Shown here piece after piece: positions 1 through 5,260 of a stretch of 8,151 nucleotides of DNA. A model generated the notes under the pieces. That model saw only the letters and a program-made list of their open reading frames with translations, was not told the origin of the DNA and ran no database searches. Source of the stretch: Syntrophomonadaceae bacterium (GTDB lineage: Bacteria > Bacillota > Ch66 > Ch109). Both the position numbers and the translations under genes were made by a program. Location of the stretch: positions 1-8,151 of the forward strand of contig JAAZDI010000042.1 in assembly GCA_012512295.1 (NCBI GenBank), in the 5' to 3' direction. Position 1 is the first letter of the stretch. Each line of letters opens with the position of its first letter.

Positions 1-470
1 AACAAACCGGAGATGACCATTTCCGGCAGTATATAGCTGCTATTATAGACCAGTGAATACACCCACACGTTTTGCCCTTCCGGGGCAAAGGCACCAAAAA
101 AGATGGCCCCAGAGACCACGTGTGAAGCTAACAGGGCCAGACTGCCGGTGATCGTTCCGAGCCAGTAATGACCGGGAAACAAGCCGGCCAGGCCGACTAA
201 CGCAAAGGCAACCGGGTAATCCAAGAGCAATTGAATCGGGTGAACAATGAAACGCATCCCATCCAGGGAAAGATTCAACAATCCGTAAACCAGGCCGGCG
301 ATCAGTCCAGGCCCCAGCCCCCAGCGGTAAGCCACAATAAATAAAGGGAGCATCTCCAGCGAGACCGAGCCGCCCCAGGGTGCCTGATAAATCTTGATCA
401 TCCCCAGAACCGCCGCGAGCCCGAGCATGACCGCTATTTCAACCATTAAACGCAGGTTTAGAAAACGCAT
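1..470 (-). CDS. thiT: ThiT, thiamine-specific S component of an ECF transporter (3' end cut by window edge)
   Basis: This integral membrane protein binds thiamine and docks onto the shared ECF energising module (EcfA, EcfA', EcfT, encoded elsewhere) to import it. I translated the reverse strand: 156 complete codons are visible. ThiT proteins are usually about 180-190 residues, so roughly the last 25-30 are missing. Most of the protein is hydrophobic helices. Family hallmarks are W32 followed by GGSVSLEMLP (33-42), the segment YRWGLGPGLIAGLVYGLLN (48-66), and the C-terminal run FGAFAPEG (125-132) then WVYSLVYNSSYILPE (136-150). H117, W136, Y142 and N143 sit where the family places thiamine-binding residues (known of the family, aligned here by eye). 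The ATG has a good SD (GGAGGG on the minus strand) about 6 bases upstream. A TPP riboswitch lies in its leader, which agrees with the assignment. Confidence 0.93.
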   Translation of the reverse strand, partial: MRFLNLRLMVEIAVMLGLAAVLGMIKIYQAPWGGSVSLEMLPLFIVAYRWGLGPGLIAGLVYGLLNLSLDGMRFIVHPIQLLLDYPVAFALVGLAGLFPGHYWLGTITGSLALLASHVVSGAIFFGAFAPEGQNVWVYSLVYNSSYILPEMVISGL

Positions 471-476
471 ATTAAT

Positions 477-482
477 CCCTCC
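477..482 (-). promoter_or_regulatory. Shine-Dalgarno site of thiT
   Basis: The minus strand reads GGAGGG here, 6 bases before the ATG at 468-470. It fixes the thiT start, which also begins the hydrophobic N-terminus at the expected place. Confidence 0.85.
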
Positions 483-549
483 AGGTTATGAAAAAATTTG
501 GTTCGATTGAAGAAATACCCACGCCCGCCAGACACAACTAATGTAAACA

Positions 550-595
550 ATCGTTTAACCAACGCCGTAATGCTTGGCGTGCCACTCTTAACGAT
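550..595 (-). repeat. Imperfect hairpin in the thiT leader, downstream of the terminator
   Basis: The outer arms 550-555 (ATCGTT) and 590-595 (AACGAT) pair perfectly and are extended by two more pairs past a one-base bulge (557-558 with 588-589). An inner 5-bp stem pairs 562-566 (ACGCC) with 576-580 (GGCGT) around a 9-base loop. No U-tract follows on either strand, so it does not look like a terminator. It sits in about 145 bases of leader between the riboswitch terminator and thiT that otherwise have no assigned role. It may affect mRNA stability or translation, but that is inference. Confidence 0.4.
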
Positions 596-628
596 AAATC
601 GCTAACTGGGTTCTTTAACTTAGTAGTT

Positions 629-661
629 AAAAACAAAAACCATATACCAAGCGGCATATGG
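629..661 (-). terminator. Intrinsic terminator of the TPP riboswitch (expression platform)
   Basis: On the minus strand the arm CCATATGCC (653-661) pairs with GGTATATGG (640-648) over 9 bp, including one G-U pair, around a 4-base loop. TTTTTGTTTTT (629-639) follows directly. It lies 23 bases downstream of the aptamer and about 160 bases before thiT. A competing pairing is visible: GTGGTG, which overlaps the 3' strand of aptamer helix P1 (684-689), can pair with CGCCAT (658-663), which overlaps the terminator's first arm. TPP binding, which stabilises P1, would therefore free the terminator to form and switch thiT off. The structure is read directly; the switching logic is inferred from known TPP riboswitches. 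Confidence 0.9.
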
Positions 662-684
662 CGATCAGCTTATTCTCTCTTCGC

Positions 685-788
685 ACCACTTCCCTACGCT
701 GGTATTATCCAGAATGGTTGATCATTATCTCAACCACAGGTTCTAAGGGATGGCAATCGCCTCTCAGCCTTCAGGCACCCCTAGCGGT
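685..788 (-). ncRNA. TPP (thiamine pyrophosphate) riboswitch aptamer, THI element
   Basis: The minus strand carries the conserved THI-box blocks in order: CTAGGGGTGCC, GGCTGAGAGG, then CCATCCCTTAGAACCTG, then GGATAATACCAGCGTAGGG and AAGTGG. Helix P1 closes between ACCGCT (783-788) and AGTGGT (685-690) with six pairs, one of them G-U. The CUGAGA core, which recognises the pyrimidine ring, and the AACCUG block are intact, as is the pyrophosphate-side CCAGCGUAGGGAAG segment. It precedes a thiamine transporter gene, and a terminator follows at once, so it should act by transcription attenuation when TPP is plentiful. Confidence 0.95.
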
Positions 789-813
789 ATACCATATTTA
801 AAATGATTAATTT

Positions 814-822
814 ATTATAGCA
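814..822 (-). promoter_or_regulatory. Extended -10 promoter of the thiT leader
   Basis: The minus strand reads TGCTATAAT (822 down to 814), a perfect extended -10 (TGnTATAAT). No good TTGACA-like -35 lies 17 bases upstream, but extended -10 promoters tolerate this. Transcription would start near 807, about 20 bases ahead of the riboswitch, giving a thiT leader of roughly 340 bases. Confidence 0.7.
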
Positions 823-1110
823 GACATTTTAGAAGGTGGCTACCTAAGTTGATTTGAGAATGCCGCAAGCGTCTGTCTGTCTGCCAAACGAGGCACTTTT
901 TTGTGTGATGAAAAACTGGTCTCATTGTCCACTTTCATTCATAATCGTTGCTTGCGTGGTATGGGAGTTTAGGAAATGCGAAAAAGTTTTATCCGTTTAT
1001 GTCTTTTCCACAGTGACAGCCTTTTGTCCCGGCAAAGGACTACAATAAATTTATCACCAATTGAAAAGCCTCATGGCTGTAAGCACTTATTAGAAAAAGG
1101 GGGGGCTCGG
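823..1110. other. Divergent intergenic region with no gene
   Basis: This stretch separates the leftward thiT transcript from the rightward vWA gene. A 64-codon open frame at 854-1048 has no SD and no recognisable product. An in-frame upstream extension of the vWA gene from 976 reads as low-complexity, non-family sequence. A possible weak -10 for the vWA gene, TACAAT, is at 1041-1046, but no convincing -35 is spaced correctly from it. A short TCTG tandem lies near 870-882, and CGCAAGC/GCTTGCG forms a distant inverted repeat (about 865 and 951). I see nothing stronger here. Confidence 0.5.
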
Positions 1111-2379
1111 ATGGATCAAAACAAGCAGATCAAAGTAGAGTTAGCCTTGGATAAGACTTTTTTAACGGCAGGCAGAAAGCATACCGCGTTTGTCATGGTA
1201 AAATTGACTGCACCCGAACTGCCGGCCAAGGACCGACCAGCCCAAAACCTGTCGTTTGTTATTGATCGCAGCGGGAGCATGGCGGGAGAAAAACTGAATT
1301 ACACCAAAAAAGCAACCGTCTTTGCCCTCGGCCATCTGGGGGGAGAGGACTACTGCTCCATAGTAACCTTTGACGATCAGGTTGATCTGCTTTATCCGGC
1401 AGCTTTGGCTAAGAATAAAGATCTATTAAAAAGAGGAGTGGAGAGTCTTTACCCCGGCGGCTGTACTAATTTGAGTGGTGGTTTCCTTAAGGGTTTTGGT
1501 GAAGTTAAAAAATATTATCAGCCGGAGCGAATTAATCGGGTACTGCTATTAACTGATGGTATGGCCAACACTGGGGTGATCGAGCCAGGAGACTTAGTCA
1601 AGTTAACGAAGGAGGTTGCTACATCGGGCATAACTGTTTCTACTTTTGGATTGGGAGATGACTTTCAAGAAGACCTGCTCAAAGAGATGGCAGAAGCCGG
1701 GAAGGGAAACTTTTACTATATCGCCTCACCTGATCAGATCCCAAGCATTTTTGAGCAGGAGCTTTCTGGTCTTTTGAGCATTGTCGCGCAGAATATTCGA
1801 GTGAAGGCTAAACCTGCTCCCGGTGTAACGATAACTGGGGTGTTAGGCTACCCGCCGGATAACGGTGACGGATTAAATCTCACCCTACCAGACCTCTACA
1901 GCAGCGAAACTAAAGTGCTGGTATTCACCCTCGCCATTGCAGATCTGTTTGAGGGAGAAAGCAGTCTATTAGAATTAGAGATAGAGTATGCGGATGTGCG
2001 TCAAAATCTAGCCATGGTCAATCTTCAAGCAAATCTTAAGACGAATATTCGGGCAGATGGAGAGGAACCTCTGGATAATTTAGAGGTTATCAAACAAGTC
2101 GAGATCTTTCGGGCAGCCGAGGTCCGGGAAGAGGCGGTCCAGCTGGCAGATCGAGGGGATTTTGAGGGAAGTCGGCGGTTATTAGAAAAACAGTTGCATA
2201 AAATAAGTAACTTGGCGCACGATCTGGCTGATGAGGAGTTGACTAATGAGGCGAATGACCTTAAAGACTGCCTGAATCGAATAATGATGTATCCCAATGA
2301 TTATAAATCCTTGAGAAAGCATTTTGTGTGTGAGGCTTTTCAGGTCAAGATGGGAAGAAGGCAGAAAAAGAAGCGATAA
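1111..2379 (+). CDS. Soluble vWA-domain protein with intact MIDAS motif
   Basis: The product is 422 residues long. I chose the ATG at 1111 because a G-rich SD (AAGGGGGGG) ends about 6 bases upstream and the reading frame before it shows no family-like sequence. After a short beta-rich N-terminal segment (1-45), a von Willebrand factor A domain runs from about 46 to 225. Its metal-ion-dependent adhesion site is complete: D52-x-S54-x-S56 in VIDRSGSM, T119 in GGCTNLSGG, and D149 in LLTDG. A beta-sandwich-like region (about 226-320) follows, then a helical, charged C-terminal part (about 325-400) and a very basic tail (GRRQKKKR). There is no signal peptide or membrane segment, so it is probably cytoplasmic. 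Such proteins bind partners through a divalent metal ion, and the partner here is unknown. It resembles stand-alone bacterial proteins loosely named calcium-activated chloride channel homologues; I would not assign that function. It has no close operon partner: about 170 bases separate it from the WYL promoter. Confidence 0.88.
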   Translation: MDQNKQIKVELALDKTFLTAGRKHTAFVMVKLTAPELPAKDRPAQNLSFVIDRSGSMAGEKLNYTKKATVFALGHLGGEDYCSIVTFDDQVDLLYPAALAKNKDLLKRGVESLYPGGCTNLSGGFLKGFGEVKKYYQPERINRVLLLTDGMANTGVIEPGDLVKLTKEVATSGITVSTFGLGDDFQEDLLKEMAEAGKGNFYYIASPDQIPSIFEQELSGLLSIVAQNIRVKAKPAPGVTITGVLGYPPDNGDGLNLTLPDLYSSETKVLVFTLAIADLFEGESSLLELEIEYADVRQNLAMVNLQANLKTNIRADGEEPLDNLEVIKQVEIFRAAEVREEAVQLADRGDFEGSRRLLEKQLHKISNLAHDLADEELTNEANDLKDCLNRIMMYPNDYKSLRKHFVCEAFQVKMGRRQKKKR

Positions 2380-2396
2380 AGGCGAGAAAACAGAGT

Positions 2397-2432
2397 TAAG
2401 CATACTGTTATGCTTATATACCGCTATGCTTA
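2397..2432 (+). repeat. Three TATGCTTA half-sites (one inverted, two direct)
   Basis: TAAGCATA at 2397-2404 and TATGCTTA at 2409-2416 form a perfect 8-bp inverted repeat with a 4-base spacer. A second exact TATGCTTA follows at 2425-2432. No T-run follows on the plus strand, so it is a poor terminator for the vWA gene. It lies about 80 bases upstream of the -10 box of the WYL-cas operon and could be an operator. The repeat is seen; the operator role is inference. Confidence 0.5.
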
Positions 2433-2493
2433 AAAAATTTATTAATCAAGGACATTTGTATCATTATCAAATCTATTGGGGATTTGGCTGTAT

Positions 2494-2511
2494 TTAAGTA
2501 ACTTAAGTAAC
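2494..2511 (+). repeat. Tandem 9-bp repeat TTAAGTAAC x2 in the promoter region
   Basis: Two perfect head-to-tail copies of TTAAGTAAC lie at 2494-2502 and 2503-2511, ending two bases before the TATAAT box. They fill the space between the -10 and where a -35 should be. A protein bound there would overlap RNA polymerase, so this is a candidate regulator site, perhaps for the WYL protein encoded next. Confidence 0.5.
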
Positions 2512-2513
2512 TA

Positions 2514-2519
2514 TATAAT
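2514..2519 (+). promoter_or_regulatory. Probable -10 box of the WYL-cas operon
   Basis: A perfect TATAAT lies in the AT-rich stretch about 135 bases before the WYL regulator start. The hexamer 17 bases upstream (TATTTA, 2491-2496) is a poor -35, so the promoter may be weak or need an activator. No promoter of similar quality or open intergenic space appears further down to the start of cas3, so this may serve the whole operon. Confidence 0.5.
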
Positions 2520-2634
2520 AAAAATAATAGTTAAAAAGTTAGATTGTGAAGGAAAAGGGGAAATTATGGCGAAAGTATCCATCTAGAGTCCAAATCTGTA
2601 AATCAGAGCCAACTGCTCTGTTTATGGATTCAGC

Positions 2635-2641
2635 TGGAGGT
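2635..2641 (+). promoter_or_regulatory. Shine-Dalgarno site favouring the ATG at 2654
   Basis: GGAGGTG ends 12 bases before the ATG at 2654. The upstream in-frame starts (GTG 2546, ATG 2624) either add non-family sequence or lack a comparable site. Confidence 0.6.
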
Positions 2642-2653
2642 GGGTACAATCGC

Positions 2654-3667
2654 ATGCCACGGGTTAAAAAGGATGCGGCGCAGATGTTGCGGCTGAATAT
2701 TATTGTTGACCAGCTCAACCGCAAAACTCCTTACGGGGGAATAACAATCAAGGAGTTAGCCGAACGAACCGAGGTAAGTGAACGTCAGATTTATCGTGAT
2801 TTACAAGCTATTGAAAATGACCTGCGGGTGCCCCTGGTCCGCCGGGAGGGCAACGGTAAAACAATACGGGTAAGCCTGAAGTATGGTTACCTGCCCAGTC
2901 TTAGTCCAGAAAAGGCAACCGTGATCTTTTTAAGTATGCTCCAGCAAAAAGGCTCAGCTTTAAGCGGGCATCTGAATGAAATAAAAAATAGTCTTATCTC
3001 CACGCTTTTTAAGTATCACTATAACCCCCGTCAATTAGCGGTGGAAAAGCTGCAAGAACGGATTCATCTAGTGGAGGAAACCTTGACCGAACCACACCGA
3101 ACCGGTGAAGTCTTTATTAAGTTGGTCCAAGCAGTCAGAGATTCCTACCAGGTCAAGCTCTGGTATTACGTTGGTTATAGCGGGGAGGAGACTGAGCGGG
3201 TAGTCGAGCCCTACGGCCTGATTTGTAAACGACAGAATTGGTACTTGATTGGTCGTTGTTTGATGCGTGATGCCATTCGAGTTTTTCGAGTAGACCAGAT
3301 TCGAGATGTGATTGCTTATAATAACAACTCATTTGAATATCCTGAGGATTTTTCGGTGACTGAGTACATGGACCCATGCTGGGGGGTCATTAACGATCAG
3401 GATTGTCACTATATCCGGCTAAGGTTTAGCGGGCGATTTGCTTACCGGATTAGGAACATGCTTTACCATCATTCCCAACGAGTAGAGGAAGAATTACCAG
3501 ATGGGTCGTTAATCGTATCTTTCTATGTGTGCGGTGTTGCGGAAATGACAGGGTGGTTGATTCAGTGGGGGGATAGCGTAGAAGTATTGGAGCCTGACTG
3601 GTTGCGGCAGGAAATGGCTAATAAGGCGAAGAGGATTTGGGAGATGTATGAGGGTTATAAAAACTGA
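2654..3667 (+). CDS. WYL-domain transcriptional regulator at the head of a cas operon
   Basis: The product is a 337-residue DNA-binding regulator. An N-terminal winged helix-turn-helix of the HTH_11/DeoR-like type spans about 10-75, with the recognition helix in VSERQIYRDLQAI (41-53). A WYL domain spans about 150-225, and the signature W196-Y197-L198 is in NWYLIGRC. A WCX-type C-terminal domain covers about 250-335. WYL domains sense ligands, often nucleic acids or nucleotides, and WYL regulators recur next to CRISPR-cas and other defence loci (family knowledge). The gene ends 28 bases before the preferred cas6 start, with no terminator between them, so it is probably co-transcribed with the cas genes and may control them and itself. 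The start was chosen from the SD at 2635. A longer form from GTG 2546 would add 36 residues with no domain-like character. Confidence 0.88.
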   Translation: MPRVKKDAAQMLRLNIIVDQLNRKTPYGGITIKELAERTEVSERQIYRDLQAIENDLRVPLVRREGNGKTIRVSLKYGYLPSLSPEKATVIFLSMLQQKGSALSGHLNEIKNSLISTLFKYHYNPRQLAVEKLQERIHLVEETLTEPHRTGEVFIKLVQAVRDSYQVKLWYYVGYSGEETERVVEPYGLICKRQNWYLIGRCLMRDAIRVFRVDQIRDVIAYNNNSFEYPEDFSVTEYMDPCWGVINDQDCHYIRLRFSGRFAYRIRNMLYHHSQRVEEELPDGSLIVSFYVCGVAEMTGWLIQWGDSVEVLEPDWLRQEMANKAKRIWEMYEGYKN

Positions 3668-3677
3668 TTTAAATTTT

Positions 3678-3686
3678 AAGGAGGTG
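3678..3686 (+). promoter_or_regulatory. Shine-Dalgarno site that places the cas6 start at TTG 3696
   Basis: AAGGAGGTG is a near-perfect anti-SD match lying 9 bases before TTG 3696. It sits inside the reading frame that opens at ATG 3648, which argues that 3648 is not the real start. Confidence 0.7.
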
Positions 3687-3695
3687 AGTCATAGA

Positions 3696-4427
3696 TTGCG
3701 AGTTAAATGTGTGCTTAATTCGGAAAACCAGAATGAACCATGCGTTATTCCCATGGATTTTAGACGTCATTTTATTTCTTTTGTTAAAACTCTATTAGTA
3801 AATACTCCATATTATCAACGTTTTAATGAAGAAAAACCGGGTTATAGTCCTTATGTATTTGGAATTGAATTTGCCAAGGTCGAGGGGGTAGATACCGAGA
3901 AACAGCAAATGTTTATTAAACCTCCAGTAACCGTAACGTTTTCCACTGGTTTATTTGAATTGATGACAGAGATATGTAATAGTGCGATCGACCAAAAGGG
4001 ACAATTAAATGTTTTAGGTTTAAAGCTAAGCAGAATTAATCTGTTACCGTTGAAACAGATCAAGTCGAATACAGTCGAGTTCAGAATTATTGGGCATGCT
4101 GCCCTGCGCGGCGAAAATAATTATGTAGACTCCAGTGATCGATTGCATCTTGAGGAAGCAATTAATACACATCTTCAAAAGAAGGTTGGATTTGTTAATC
4201 AGGTTTATTCTGAATCGGCCGAATTGCCCTTCAGTCCAATAGTTGTTCAGGATGATGGAAAATTATATAAAAGTGTCTGTCAGCATTATGGTGGAAAGAT
4301 CACTACCCTGAGAGGCAGGATTACTTTATCTGGATCGCCCGACTGCTTGCAGTTCCTATATGATTATGGTTTAGGAGTGCGGACAGGTCAGGGTTTCGGA
4401 CTGCTGGAGGTGATAAAGCAGCAATGA
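3696..4427 (+). CDS. cas6: Cas6, CRISPR pre-crRNA endoribonuclease
   Basis: Cas6 cuts the repeat-derived hairpin of the CRISPR transcript to release mature crRNAs for Cascade. From TTG 3696 the product is 243 residues and starts (M)RVKCVL, the first beta strand typical of the RAMP fold. An ATG at 3648 would add 16 residues and overlap the WYL gene, but it lacks a good SD. The C-terminal glycine-rich loop GLGVRTGQGFG (225-235), with YDYG just before it, is the family hallmark. YSPYVFGIEF (50-59) matches the conserved segment after the first helix. The catalytic histidine is not obvious: H25 is the only histidine before residue 134, with Y39, Y40 and K31 nearby. The stop overlaps the next start (ATGA at 4424-4427), which implies translational coupling to cas8b. 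Confidence 0.9.
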   Translation: MRVKCVLNSENQNEPCVIPMDFRRHFISFVKTLLVNTPYYQRFNEEKPGYSPYVFGIEFAKVEGVDTEKQQMFIKPPVTVTFSTGLFELMTEICNSAIDQKGQLNVLGLKLSRINLLPLKQIKSNTVEFRIIGHAALRGENNYVDSSDRLHLEEAINTHLQKKVGFVNQVYSESAELPFSPIVVQDDGKLYKSVCQHYGGKITTLRGRITLSGSPDCLQFLYDYGLGVRTGQGFGLLEVIKQQ

Positions 4428-5260
4428 AGGATTTAGAAATTTATCCATCTTCTTGGTATTACAATGCGTGTGTACAGGGGTTTTTAGAGGTTTTAGCCTG
4501 GGGATTGGGCGAGAACGGACCTCAGATTGTGGAAGAACAATTATTGCAGGATGATGGCCGAGTGATTATCCCCGGTGCGCTGGCTGAAGTAAGTTTTGGG
4601 GATAGCAGTTTACCTGAACCGGCTGGGTATGATTGTGTACCAGTGCCAGAAGAATTAGGGGGAATGAAAAGAATTGCTTGGTGGTGGGTGAATGTAAGCT
4701 ATAATTCCGGTTTTATTAGAAAAGAGGATAGAGGTAAAGTTTTAAACGCACAGGAAAAAATTGAAACAGTTTTTCGTAGCGTTTTTCATAAAAGTGCTGA
4801 TTACCCGAATTTAGCACAGCTTACTTGGCCATTACCAAGAAAGATTGAGTTTTTAGGAAGTTGGTTTCGTATAATTACCAATCATTCGGATAATTTCAAA
4901 TGTTGTTTTTGTGGATGTGAATGTGATCTTGATGAAACTGAAAGAGTATACGATACCTTTTTTACGAGATCATTATCAATATTACTGGGCAATGCTCCAG
5001 CCGTTTTCCCAAATCTGTTTTGGAACGGACAACCCAATCTATTGTTTTGTAAAACATGTCGCTCATATTTCCTATGTTTTCACCTTATCCGATCCAATGG
5101 CTTTTTTGTTAATTCAAACTCCTTCAAAATAAACTGGCATTTAAATCACATCTTAAAGACAAGTAAAAGAAAAACCCGAGGTTATAAAAACCTAATGAAT
5201 GCATTCTATTTTAATTCTCAACTAAGAAAAGGTGTAGGCAATTGGGCCTTCAAGGTATAG
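4424..5260 (+). CDS. cas8b: Cas8b (Cst1-like) large subunit, N-terminal part with CXXC-CXXC zinc motif; frame broken
   Basis: Cas8b is the large subunit of type I-B Cascade, which recognises the PAM and stabilises target binding. This 278-residue frame carries the Cst1 hallmark of paired cysteines: C160/C163 in FKCCFCGCEC (with extra C161, C165 and C167) and C209-K-T-C212. They are about 45 residues apart and probably bind zinc. It is followed by FVNSNSFKINWHLN (228-241), a family-typical block. The start is firm: GGAGGTGAT (4406-4414) lies 9 bases before the ATG, which overlaps the cas6 stop. The family is usually about 450-550 residues, and the rest continues in the -1 frame from 5242. After G271-x-G-N-W274 the frame closes at TAG 5258-5260. 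A single-base deletion, a sequencing error or ribosomal frameshifting could explain this; the joined product would be about 484 residues. Confidence 0.82.
   Translation: MKDLEIYPSSWYYNACVQGFLEVLAWGLGENGPQIVEEQLLQDDGRVIIPGALAEVSFGDSSLPEPAGYDCVPVPEELGGMKRIAWWWVNVSYNSGFIRKEDRGKVLNAQEKIETVFRSVFHKSADYPNLAQLTWPLPRKIEFLGSWFRIITNHSDNFKCCFCGCECDLDETERVYDTFFTRSLSILLGNAPAVFPNLFWNGQPNLLFCKTCRSYFLCFHLIRSNGFFVNSNSFKINWHLNHILKTSKRKTRGYKNLMNAFYFNSQLRKGVGNWAFKV

Noticed and set aside
1041..1046. TACAAT as a firm promoter for the vWA gene
   Set aside because: No acceptable -35 lies 16-18 bases upstream and it has no extended -10, so I mention it only in the intergenic entry.
976..1110. Longer N-terminal extension of the vWA gene from ATG 976
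   Set aside because: No SD lies ahead of it, the extra 45 residues look non-coding, and ATG 1111 has a clear G-rich SD.
2397..2416. Inverted repeat as the intrinsic terminator of the vWA gene
   Set aside because: The stem is AT-rich and no T-run follows it on the plus strand, and none suits the minus strand either.
2546..2653. GTG 2546 as start of the WYL regulator
   Set aside because: It would add 36 residues with no domain character. The SD at 2635 and the normal start of the HTH domain favour ATG 2654.
4911..5132. 73-codon plus-strand frame inside cas8b
   Set aside because: It is a shadow of the cas8b frame, with no SD and no family resemblance. The cysteine motif is in the other frame.
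5222..5260. Programmed -1 ribosomal frameshifting in cas8b
   Set aside because: No classical slippery heptamer lies where the family residues place the break, and I see no strong downstream stem. It is not excluded, but a deletion or error is simpler.
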